A program made the position numbers and the translations under genes. From NCBI GenBank assembly GCA_024734495.1, contig JALMQS010000331.1:98086-162085 (forward strand): DNA of 64,000 bases. Reading direction: 5' to 3'. This DNA is from Forficula auricularia. Taxonomy: Eukaryota; Arthropoda; Insecta; Dermaptera; Forficulidae. Shown piece by piece: positions 1 through 11,100 of this stretch (the first letter of the stretch is position 1; the number at the start of each line of letters is the position of its first letter). The notes beneath the pieces were generated by a model, which was given only the letters and a program-made list of their open reading frames with translations, searched no databases and was not told the DNA's origin.

Positions 1-67
1 CTGCACTGAGTTCTGGGTCTTCAAAAGAAAATACTTATAATATAAAATAGAAAATTGGATAACAATT

Positions 68-1104
68 GGCCACATTATTCTAAACGAAAACGAACAGGCA
101 AATAGATGGAAGGAATACCTAGAAAAACTCTATGGAGAAGAAAAAACAATGAACCCAATAGAAGAAGAAGAATCTGTGAACGAAAACGAATTAGGAGACC
201 CCATACTCAGGTCAGAATTCGAGACAGCTTTGAAGGAACTAAAAAATAATAGAGCACCCGGAATAGACAATATACAAGCTGAAATCCTAAAGAACTCTGG
301 AGAAAAGGCACGTGACAAACTTTTTGAACTAATTAGCAAAATCTATAAATTGGGAATCATCCCAAAAGATTTCCAAAAAAACAAAATAGTAACACTTCCC
401 AAAAAGACAGGCGCGGATAAATGTGAAAATTTCAGGACCATTAGCTTAACCTCACATGCCTCCAAAATCCTAACCAAAATAATCCAAAGAAGAATAGAAC
501 AGAGTTGAAGAAAATCTGGGAAGTAAAATAACATGGGATGGGAGTAGCGTAAAACGAAATTAAATCAAGAATTGCACAAGCAAAAATGGGGTTTAATTCA
601 AAACAAAAACTACTATGCTCCTCCTCAATCAGCTTAGAAAACAGGAAGATGTTATTGAAGACATATGTATGGAGCATAGCCATGTACGGGTGTGAAATCT
701 GGACAATTAGAGAAGCGGAGAGAAAGAGATTAGAGGCTTTCGGAATGTGGTGCTACAGAAGAATGATGAATATCAAATGGATGGATAAAATTACAAATGA
801 AGAAGTTCTTGGAAGAATCGGAGAAAAAAGAACCTTGTGGAAGAGTCTGAAGAAGAGAAGAGGTCAGATGATGGGGCACACACTGAGACATGGGGGACTG
901 CTTAGGGATATCTTGGAGGGGGAGGGGGGAAAGAAAAGGGGAAGGGGAAGACCCAGATTAGAATATTTCAACCAAATAATTGGGAATATGGGATGCCAGA
1001 CATTTAGAGAGGTCAAACAGCTAGCGGGGGACAGAGTCGAGTGGAGACGGATTGTTGCATCAAACCAGTCTTAGGACTGTATACTCAATGATGATGATGA
1101 TGAT
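68..1104 (+). mobile_element. RTE-like non-LTR retrotransposon, 5'-truncated and internally deleted
   Basis: Bases 149-508 encode the finger region of a reverse transcriptase (contains APGIDN and TGADKCENFRTISLTSHASK). After a short frameshift the sequence jumps to the C-terminal domain at 586-1074 (ends KKRGRGRPRLEYFNQIIGNM then CQTFREV). Against the longer copy at 51.4-53.9 kb, the RT palm is missing between the ENLG and SKITWDG motifs, so this copy is dead. The 3' end is a short ATG/GAT microsatellite, as in RTE-type LINEs. An 11-bp direct repeat GGATAACAATT at 57-67 and 1105-1115 marks the target-site duplication. The RTE clade is inferred from tail and protein style; a related LINE clade is possible. 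Confidence 0.85.
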
Positions 1105-1115
1105 GGATAACAATT

Positions 1116-1777
1116 TAGAAATGTTAATTATTAGAAGTTATGTCGGGACGTTTTTCTGTGCCAGGCCAACCCTGCCTTCATTGAATTACGACTTGATGTT
1201 CAAATAAAAAAAAAATATAATAAAAAAATAGATTATTATAATGAAAATGAAGGCAAGGACTTGGAGAAAAAATTGAAAACTTTTTCAAAGATTCGATACA
1301 ACTTCGTCAAATTTTAGATGTTTCTCTGCGAACTATTTGAGTGAAAACCTTAAATCTTGACATAACGTTCAGTTTATTAATTCAAATTGATTCGCCAAAT
1401 TTCGGCTCCCTAGCTTCAACCATTCGATACCTTCTCATTTGACACTTAGATTATTTTTTTTTTTGACATTTAGCTTTTTCAAAGAAAATATAAAAAATGC
1501 CACTAGAACCAACTTCCTACGACTTTACATTCTAGAGGTGTCCGAATCTAGACAGATAGAAAAAAATCATGCTTGAAAATTATTGTAAATTATAATCCAA
1601 GTTTCAAACATCTCTAGAAGGGCCAAGAAAAAAAATCGAGTGAATTTAATATTGAGGTCGCCCGGCGGGCTTCGCAAAAATCAATTATAATAAATGATTA
1701 TCTTTAAAAAATTGTAAAGCTGATTATTAAATTTTTTGAATACAAATGGGATTTAATTATGAAAAATCAATACTTAC
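1116..1777. other. AT-rich stretch, no gene seen
   Basis: Low-complexity AT-rich DNA. It would be intron or downstream sequence of the minus-strand gene fragment at 1778-3626. No next exon of that gene and no known repeat was recognised. Confidence 0.4.
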
Positions 1778-3626
1778 TAGGATCTCTTTTTTTAGCCTTT
1801 TCATACTTTTCAAAAAAATTCCAAAATTCATTATCATCAAAGTAATTTTCTGATTTTTCTCTTGCTATGAAATTACTTATATCTGTGTGAAGAGATTTAA
1901 AATTTATACTTCTTTTATGTGGTCGTTTATTCTGATAATATTCATCATCATAATATTTTCTTTTTCTATTAGAATCGTCTTCCATTGTCAAATCTAACTT
2001 TTAAGGAAATAAAAAAAGAATTAGAAAAAAATTCAAATGAGAGCAGAAATTGAATTTGGGAAACTTTTTATAACTCTTATAAATTAAAATTTAATAAATT
2101 TGTCAATAATATTAATGTCGAAAATCAGGGAAATAGTATTAGGAGGGGAAGCATCTCCTGTTTGTAACGAAGAACCGGATTGGATGAATTATCTATGTCA
2201 CGGAGGTCAACCAATCAGAGACCAGGAGACAAAACTAACCTCACCTGAACGCAAACAGTTCAATAAAATTTAGCGGCCAAGCTCAAATTTGTACAGTCGA
2301 AACTAAAAAATATTCTATTCTTAAAATCAGGGCCGTATCTATAGGCGGTGGAGAATTTCACGATTGTCAGGGCCAAGGGCCCCGTGAAAAATTAATTGAT
2401 TCTAGGGCTCAGACAAAGCTGTTGGCCTGAGTGATGTTATGTTTTCTCACCGCCAGGTTCGCTGTCATCAGTGTTTCCCCACCATTGGTGCACCATTTCC
2501 CCTTGTCGCGCTGAACTAATGAATGTCAACTTGGCGATAAATCATTATTTTTATATATATTATAATAAAAGCGAGCGGGAATTCAAATCGATCATTTGAA
2601 AATATATAGTTCATATAAAAGGAGTCTCATTAAACATACTTTTTCAATTGACACTGTTTTTATACAGCTGAACCGAAAATCAGATGCCCTCATTTTTTTT
2701 CTTCACTTAAATACAAGAGTCCAAGGTGCTTTTTTCACTATTATTTATATCCGACGATTGGCTGTTCGGTTTTCAATGTGTGTTTGATTAGGAAAAAATG
2801 GGAGCCCCAAACACACCCTGCCCGACGATTGGCTGGTTCGGTTTTCAATGTGTGTTTGAATAGAAAAAAAATGGGAGTCCAAAACACACCCCGTCCGGAT
2901 TTAACTTTTGGAGGTTCGGTTAATATATATTCAGTTCGGCTCGGTTGGGTTCGTATAGATCCTTTTCGAGATGATTTTTAGACGGTTCTAGACGGTTCTG
3001 TTGACGCCTAAACCGTCTAACACGTCCAGAAAAGCAGCTATACGAACCCAACCGAGCCGAACTGAATATGTATTAACCGAACCGGATTCGTTTGCACATA
3101 TTCGGTTCTATTACGTGGTTTGATTTAATAAAAATATTGTAAATTATATTAATAATATTTATTTTATTATTATAATATTAATAATTACATTAATATTGAT
3201 CTACTGCACTTTTAATTAAAAACGGATTAGACGGAATCAAATTATATTTTTAAATCCCCGGGTCAATATTCGTTGAGTGCTGCACCCTGGGAGCGGTCCA
3301 ATAACTAAGATAGGGTTGGGAGGGTGAGCAGAGTGGGGGAACCCTTTGACAGCGAAATTGGCGGTTAAAAACAGCTTTGCTTTTACCAAAACTCCTACAG
3401 AAAGAACAAATTTTTTAAAATTTATTTCAAGCAGTTACGGAAATATTGACTTACCCATAGGTAAAAGATACTATAAAACTTACCTGTTGGTTCCCCAATG
3501 AAGATATTAGATGTATTCGAAGAATGGATTTCAGGAAATAAGAAATAAGTATCGATGTATATTCGATTCGGGAGAAGAGTTCTTTTATTTTTGGATACAG
3601 AAGAGGATTCAGACACCATCCAATCA
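1778..3626 (-). CDS. Two-exon fragment of an unrecognised protein-coding gene
   Basis: I do not recognise the family. Exon a (3484-3626, minus) encodes a segment containing KRTLLPNRIYIDTYFLFPEI and ends in a strong donor (ACAG|GTAAGT). Exon b (1778-1993) starts after a TTAG acceptor, encodes an acidic then Lys/Tyr-rich segment (NRKRKYYDDEYYQNKRPHKR, later FDDNEFWNFFEKYEKAKKRD) and ends in GTAAGT. The splice phases agree (phase 1 joined to a two-base start), giving about 115 residues of uninterrupted coding sequence. A TTAAAAG acceptor-like site lies just before the in-frame ATG at 3619, so exon a may be internal rather than first. The 3' continuation is not visible to the left. The basic patch NKRPHKR suggests a nuclear protein, which is inference. 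A chance pairing of ORFs cannot be excluded. Confidence 0.4.
2331..2420. repeat. Possible hAT-like element end
   Basis: Begins CAGGGCCGTATCTATAGGCG, the style of hAT terminal repeats in animals, followed by a short GC-richer stretch. No partner end or 8-bp target duplication was found. Confidence 0.3.
2749..2892. repeat. Two-copy tandem repeat, unit about 71 bp
   Basis: Two adjacent copies share the start CCGACGATTGGCTG, the middle TTCGGTTTTCAATGTGTGTT and the end CCAAACACACC (slightly diverged). The short ORFs across it are repeat artefacts. Confidence 0.8.
2911..3090. repeat. Imperfect inverted repeat
   Basis: The left arm near 2918-2962 (GTTCGGTTAATATATATTCA, then GTTCGGCTCGGTTGGG) is mirrored near 3038-3085. 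The loop holds two copies of a TAGACGGTTC motif. It is a likely foldback or MITE remnant. Confidence 0.7.
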
Positions 3627-3750
3627 CTTTTAATAAACAGAAAAAAGAAACAATTAGTCGGACTAAAGAGTTAGAGTCTCGGTTTGGTCCTTCTAGCCTC
3701 GCCCGCTATGATGGTCTTTACAAAATAGGGTTCAGTTGAGTTCTATAAAC

Positions 3751-3948
3751 ATGATAAATGATAAAAATCTTCTACCCTGGATTTCTTATAATCCTAAGGA
3801 ATCAAATAAAATAGTTAAAAACAAAAAAAATGATAATAAAATTAATAAAATCAAAAAAAACAAAAATGCTATCAAAAGAAAAAGGAACGGCTTAAATAAA
3901 AAATCTCGATTAGTAAATAAAACATCAAAACCTAAATCAACTACCTAA
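3751..3948 (+). CDS. Lysine/asparagine-rich small ORF, doubtful
   Basis: A 65-residue ORF from an ATG at 3751. It starts MINDKNLLPWISYNPKESNK and continues as a Lys/Asn-rich tail ending at TAA 3946-3948. It has no recognisable domain, and the composition is what AT-rich DNA gives by chance. It is kept only because its first 20 residues look less low-complexity than the flanks. It could be a terminal exon of an unknown gene or noise. Confidence 0.15.
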   Translation: MINDKNLLPWISYNPKESNKIVKNKKNDNKINKIKKNKNAIKRKRNGLNKKSRLVNKTSKPKSTT

Positions 3949-4389
3949 AATTTGCCGTAAAGTTAATAGTTTAGGAGTTATTTGATAATTTTCATTCGTG
4001 CGCCCCCCCCCCAAACCCCCTTTTGGGGTCAAAATATCGAAACGTTTTATAGCTAAAAACATAAGTTAGAAGACATCTGATACAAATATGAAATTTCATA
4101 ATAATCCCTTCAGCCGCTTTGACGTGAATCGTGAGCAACTTTTCGCGGAAACCACTGAAACAGACAGACAGACATACATACAGGAATTTTGTTGAGGGTG
4201 TTTTCGTTCATGACTTTGCTTGAAACGTGTGCAACCAAAATTTGGCGTGATTTGGAGTAATGTATACAGACAAAACCTTAATATTATATATATATAGATA
4301 TATTAGAGGTATTTTCTTTTGAAGAGACAGACTGGTTGAATTTCAATGGAGAATTGAGATGGAAGGCAGCCCAAGAATAATGAAAAATA

Positions 4390-4470
4390 AAATTTATTGG
4401 AACCTCACTTTCATCCTGTTAAAAAACAGACTTTTTGGAGGATCTTCCATCTCCTTCTTCAGGATTTAAA
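4390..4470 (-). repeat. Degenerate hammerhead-like repeat (family F)
   Basis: On the minus strand a CTGAAGA box is followed by an extra A, a GGAG...CTCC stem and a decayed GAAA. It matches the sequence flanking the P-type transposon at 24.48-24.54 / 26.16-26.19 kb, including the shared AAATTTATTGG and TTTAAAAGG ends, so it is a dispersed family. Confidence 0.5.
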
Positions 4471-4605
4471 AGGATCAACGAGGAAAACATTCAGGATACT
4501 TTCTTCTTCTCTCCTCCAGCAGTGCTTGAAATTCGCCATTTCTTAACAGAAGCATCAATAGATTTTTTTTTACTTAAATTAATTTAAAGAAAAATATTAT
4601 TAATA

Positions 4606-4945
4606 AGTTGTTGTAGGGAAATAATGACAATAGCTTATGAAAGTATTTTTTATTTTATGTCAACGTTTCGTCAACTTTGTTGACTTCCTTAGAGCTCAAA
4701 CAAATTAATTTCTTTGCATATTTGTCATTTTATAAATATTCATTCTTAGCAAACACATATATGGGATGCCAGACATTTAGAGAGGTCAAACAGCTGGCGG
4801 GGGACAGAGTCGAGTGGAGACGGATTGTTGCATCAAACCAGTCTTAGGACTGTATACTCACTGATGATGATGACATATATAGGCACAGATTGAAAATATT
4901 TCCTATTCATAAGCTATTGTCCTTATTTCCCTACAACAACTTATT
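4606..4945. repeat. Foldback element with a hammerhead-like core, split by an RTE tail
   Basis: The left end (4606-4645, ending TAGCTTATGA) is mirrored at 4905-4945 (TCATAAGCTATTGTCC...). Inside the left arm, on the minus strand at about 4659-4697, lies CTAAGGA, one extra base, a 6-bp stem GTCAAC/GTTGAC, then GAAACGTT. That is a hammerhead core with one substitution in the CTGANGA box. The 5'-truncated RTE tail at 4763-4872 is inserted in the loop. Confidence 0.65.
4763..4872 (+). mobile_element. Severely 5'-truncated RTE-like LINE tail
   Basis: Carries only the last ~95 bp of the element seen at 68-1104 plus the GATGAT tail. It is flanked by direct repeats ACATATAT at 4755-4762 and 4873-4880, as expected for target-primed insertion. 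Confidence 0.85.
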
Positions 4946-5198
4946 ACTTTGATCGATGGACATAAATAATCAAAATAAAAAATATTATCACAGGATTTTT
5001 AGTGAATTTCAAATTGCTAGAGCAGATTTCGCATTTTTGAATTGAGCGGTCTAGAAATAAATCGTTTATCTCTGCATGAGGAACCACCAAGATTTTGGTC
5101 AACCATTTGAAATGACATTTTCTGATGACGTTTAACTACAATACTTTTAAATATTAGATAAACATTTCAATAAAAACAATAAATTTATATTTATTATA

Positions 5199-8100
5199 AT
5201 GGATTTAGACAATGAAAATATATTAAAATTAATATACACTGATATTGATAATTTAATTTATTTTAAATCTAAGAGAACTATTTAATTTCCAATCATTTTA
5301 TTACAGATAATTTAAAGGACAATTTTGAATGTTCTCTATACTTAAATAAAATAGGAAGTTTAAAGATAGATAAATTAGGTATGTATTAGATTTTTACTGT
5401 TTTGATCTCAAACGAGAATGTTCTTATCACTAATTTATTTTTAGCCAAAGAACCATCTCGATTAAACGATGAAAAATGCATTGTAAATGAACAAACACAA
5501 AATCTAGCATTTAATAATTGCAAAACTTTTATTCAAACTGCTGAATGTTCAAGGCAAATCGTAAATAAGGTATTGAGAAAATGATTTTGAATGAAATTTC
5601 TAGTTTATAAGAATAAATTGAAAGAGGAAATCAATGACAGTGTCTTCTTCTTGATGCAAATAAACATATACATATTAATAAATATATAGGTATAAATTTA
5701 ATTTGATTTCCTTCAACTTTTCTTCACTGCACTGAGAAATTATTTATTATGAGCTTTTCGTGCGTGACCTCCGGCCTGGCGGGCAGCGTCTCGGGCCAAA
5801 AAGTTTATTCCTCATAAAAAACCACACTCCAGAGAACATTATCTTCTAAGCTTACATTTTTTTTAAGGTACCATTGCCCCCTTTAGAAGAGAACAACAAT
5901 TTCAACAAATAAAATATAATAAAATATTTAAATAAAATATGACCCGTGAAAGCAATTCGGCTGAAATTAATTCCCGGTTTCATTTCTTTCCAATCTTGGA
6001 TTGACCATATCTCAACCACTGCTAAATCTGCAGCGCGCAAGCTTGGTCTCCTATTTAGCTCTAGACGCTATTATATTCCCAGTCAACTTCTTACACTGTA
6101 TAAGGTTCAAATTCGTCCCTGTCTTGAATATGGCTCTCATCTGTGGAGAGGGGCCTCCAAGCATTCTCTTGCCACACTGGATGCAATTTAGAAACGAGCA
6201 ATTAAACTAATAGGAGACCCGGCCCTAACTTACTCACTCGACTCCCTGGCTCAGCGAAGAACCGTTTCTGCCCTTTCCCTGTACTACAGATACTATCATG
6301 GTGTCTGTTCAGTCAAGATGAAATCAATTATCCCCCCTAAAGCCCTCTTTATGAGAAACACGCGGTTTTCGAACGCTCAGCACCCATTCGCTGTCAAATT
6401 GGATAAAAGCCGAACCAACGTTTTCGCCAACTCTTTTATCCCTATGACTTCAAGAGACTGGAACTCACTTCCAGCCACCGTCTTCCCCGCAACTTATAAC
6501 CTTCAGCTGTTTAAGACCCGCATCCACAGATAATTTCAACTACTAACCAGCCCAAAAATCCCCTCTTCTTCTTCTTTTACGATGAAGGGGCCAACCCAGG
6601 CCTTTAGGGGATGCATCTTTTTGGTGTATCTCCTTCTCACATCAATATCATTAGAGAAAAAAAAAACTCCCCTAGTCCATAATTGTGTTAATTTTATATG
6701 AAATATTAAAAATTGTTGAATATTATCTATACCTAATTTATCTGTTTAAAATTATATTAGGTTGGAGTTGGTGGTGTTTCACAAGGAGAAAAAAATTAAA
6801 ATACAAAGATTTTTTCTACCTTGTAAAACACCACCATCTCCAACCTAATATAATTTTAATAATATTTCACTATAAACAAATACCGCGTTCCCTAAATTTG
6901 ATTTATCTGTTTAATTATTTATTTAAAATAATAAAGTAGAAATTAATAAAACGACAACCAAATGTACAATAAAATTGTTTATTAAAATTTTAAAATTAAA
7001 CACATAATCAATAAGAAATAAAAAATAATGAGATAAACATAAAGCTAGGATTTTGGAATTATGTATTATTATTTTTCGTTTTGGCCTATGGCTGTATATC
7101 AGTGGCGTGCGGTCCATGGATCCTGTGGATGCGGTGTATCCCTAAAATTCCAAAATATGTTGAGTATCTTCATACCATGTCAAAAAATCTAATGTTGAAT
7201 TTGAAAAATAACCAAAAATTCTATTATGCCGTCCGTATTCGATGAAATTTGCAAAAAGGAGCGGCGAATAAAATTTTAAAAAATTGAAGAGTTCTTTTTT
7301 GGACAGCTCCCATGGTTGAAAAGTCAACGCCCGCCACTATATATATATATATATATATATATTGACAATATGCCGATCCCTCTTCATAATAATAATGTTT
7401 TTTAATTTCATTAAGTTTGGTTATATTGTTATTAATTTTTATTAATCCTTTACTAAGTTAATATTTTCTTTTTTAGTTTGATAAAGCTGAGGATCTAATC
7501 CAGTCGATGAAAGAAGAATTGCCGAAACTCTCCGACTTGTGTGAGAATTTCGTAGATGCTTCAAGGCAACTAAATAATCAAAGGAGACTGAATTCTTTGA
7601 CATTGACTCACAATGCTCAGCTTTTAGAGATTTTAGAGATACCTCAATTAATGGAAACTTTTATAAAAAATGATGGTTTCGAAGAAGCTCTAGAATTAGC
7701 CGCTTATGTTAGGAGACTAGCTTCCAAACACGGACATATTCCTCTTATAAATGTAAATATACTCATGAAATTACTAATAATCTAGAAAATTATTGTTTAT
7801 CGATAACTCTTTTAAGAGTCTTATTAATGATGTCGAGAAAGATTGGATTGCTATGTATAATCAACTTTTGAGTCAACTCAAAACGGATTTGCAATTACCC
7901 AAATGCCTACAAGTTGTTGGTTATCTACGACGAATGGAACAATTTACCGATAATCAGTTGAGGTTGAAATTTTTACAAGCTAGAGGAACATGGCTAAATG
8001 GATTACTTAATGCTGTTCCAAAACACGATGGTAAAAGTTTATTTTCAACTAGTTTTTAACCTTTCTTATAACATATTCATTTCCTTATGTAATTGAACTT

Positions 8101-11100
8101 TTGGGATTGAATCTAATATAACAACTACTTTTGTATTGTTCAGGGAGAATGTGTGGATTCAAAGTGAAACATATTTAGTAAGATTAAAAATAGATTAATA
8201 GGTAGGTTTCACAAATAAAAACAAGCTCTCAAAAAGTCAGGACCCAGGCAGGCGATCACAATACTTCCCCATTATATTTTATAGAATATAAATGTGAAAG
8301 TAAAAATATTTCTTATGAGCTAGACTCAATATATATTTCGGGCGACGAGCCCATCTTCACGAGCTTAGATTGATAATTTATATATATGTTGCAGTAAAAC
8401 CCTGTTTTTTAGTAAGAATCTTCATTTTTGACCTTCCGCCTCATTTTGAAAATAAACACCTAAAATGGGGCGGAAGGTCAAAGATGAAGATTCTAGACCT
8501 TTGAACCAAACTCAAACAACATCAGTAAACTCTAGTTGCCACAAAGGTATTCAGTGAAACGCGTTTTAACTAGTAAGAACCCGTTCTTACTAAAAACGGG
8601 TTCTTACTGGAACATATACATACGAGAAATAATATCACTAAACCAACATTTGCTCGAATTACACGATTTCTATATATTAACTTTCAATTTATGGTAAAAT
8701 TAAAAGCAATAAATTCATTTATCAATTCGTTTATTCCTATAATTTCTAAAGTCTGGAATTCGTTAGAGGGATCTCCGAAGTTATCAATTTTCAATGCTTT
8801 TAAAACTTGACTCCATCTATCTTTATAATTTTCTTAAGGTTCTATCACCCCCTGTTTTTACTTTCATTTATATCTATATTTATTTATTTATCCAGAAAAT
8901 ACACTACATACAATATGTCGTGTCCTTTAGAGTTGACAAGTCAACTGTACATAGGACCGGATTAAAATCTTATCTATCTTATATATAAAAATTAATAATT
9001 ATTTAATTTTACAAAGAATTATAATAAATGAAATGTGGTGTACATTGATAAACATTAGTTCACGTTAGAGATTTACATACATATCACAGGGTGAATCACA
9101 ACGATCCGATCCAGTTAACCAATTTTTTTCTCAATACTTTCTTGTCACACGACAGATTTTTTAGATCATTTGGGAGTTTATTATATTATATATATGTGAA
9201 AGTATTGGTTTTCTCCCCTGGGGTCATGAGACATTGATTTTTTCTACGTTTACATCTTTTTGCACCCATATCAATAAAAAAATTAATAAAAATTAAGTAA
9301 ATATCGAAGAGGGTGTTTTCTGTTGAAGGTTAATTTATAGATTTGTTCATATGTCACAAATGCTGTTTGTTGCCTCCTTGGGAATAGAACAAAAGTGACA
9401 AAAACTAATCTGACTATAATTAAATTTCATGGTGTGAATATATGCTTAAATTTTACGATCAAGATGTATAGACCTTTGAATGAAATTTAGTAGCTGGCTA
9501 AATATATCAGTACTTCGTCTCGACGAATTGCCAATGATTTTGGTCAAGCATCTTTGGCACTTAGGGCCGGTTGTATGTCGCAAAGTAAATGCTTTTTACC
9601 ACTAACAAACGGTAGATGGTAAATGGAGGCACTGGGATGGCCAATCAGATGACAGGCACTTTCACTGCCACTTTCACTGCCTGTCATCTGATTGGCCATC
9701 CCAGTGCCTCCATTTACCATCTACTGTTTGTTAGTGGTAAAAGCATTTACTTGCGACATACAACCGGCCCTTAGGTTCGATTCCTGAAGTTGTGACACCC
9801 CTTCTGACATATAAACAAACTCATCTAAGAATCTTAGAAATCCTTTAGGCAGAGAACACCCTCTTAGATTTTCTTTTATAAAATCAACAACCCTGCTACC
9901 CCTGGCAATAATAACTTTTTAATAATTAAATTAGTGTACCCTTTTCTGATGGTATCACCCACTGAGGTCCGCATTCCTACTTGTGAATTTCCTGTACATA
10001 TAATTTAACTTTTAATACCACTTCATATTTTTTTAATTAAAATAATAATATTTCTAATATTATTTGTTTTAAAATTTATTAAATTATTTTTCTTACTGTT
10101 TTTTAATAAGATTTTATTTGTTTAAAAATTAAAAGTACTTTTCTACCATAACTACAAAATAAATATTTTCTTTGCATTTATTATTAATCCTCTGTTGATT
10201 TTCGTTATTTGTGATTATGTATTTTTATTTTTTTAGTGAATTATTATTTGGTGAAAATCATTGAAGTAACAAGAATACATTTATTTAATATTGCTACCCA
10301 ATATAATGCTATATTTAGCGATGATGAACCAATATTGTTACTTAATAAAATAGAAAATATGCAATCGAACATATTTTATAATTGGATAATTGATATGGTA
10401 TAGTTTATATTTTTATTTGATCTGTCTTGTAACGAGAGAACGTGACACTGCTGCAAAACGAGAATAGATTTTAAAATAACTACTTTCTAAATTTCATATC
10501 ATAATTTCTCGAGTTGCTCAGGGTTCACTCATCAACACTCATTCTTATCTATATTAATGACCTTTTGAATTTCTCCTCCAATCCAATCCATTTTATGCAT
10601 ATGATACTACTCTCTATATCCTTGCAAAACAATCGCGTAGATCGTAGACATTGCTTCCTCCGTTAATTTAGATTAATGCATACTTACAAATTGGGGATCT
10701 CATAACTTTGTGAACTTTAATGTTAGCAAGAGACAATGTTCTCTAATATCTAGCCGGGTCAATAGGAACATTCCTGACAATACTTTCGAATTAAACTCAT
10801 TGAGATTTTGTGATAAAATATCAATGATGGATGTCCCTTTGGAGTCTCATCTTTCCTGGAATGACCACATTACTCCCTGTAGCAAAAGGTGATCCATGTA
10901 AGTTTGGCTTTCTTTTCCGGACAAGACTCTTCCACTCGATTTCTTACCCTATCAAATACCCAAATCAAATTCTCCCCTATCTCAAAAATGGCTAGCATCT
11001 GTAGAGAGGAGGCTCCAAGCAATCTCTTGCAACCCTGGATGCAATTCAAATGCGAGCTATCAGACTAATAGGAGATCCACCATTAACTACCCCCCTCGAT

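Noticed and set aside
7507..8059. Two independent small genes
   Set aside because: They are COG8 exons 4 and 5 separated by a 64-nt intron with normal splice sites.
8330..8365. Active hammerhead ribozyme
   Set aside because: The first core base is substituted and the region after GAAA is an AT repeat without a usable stem.
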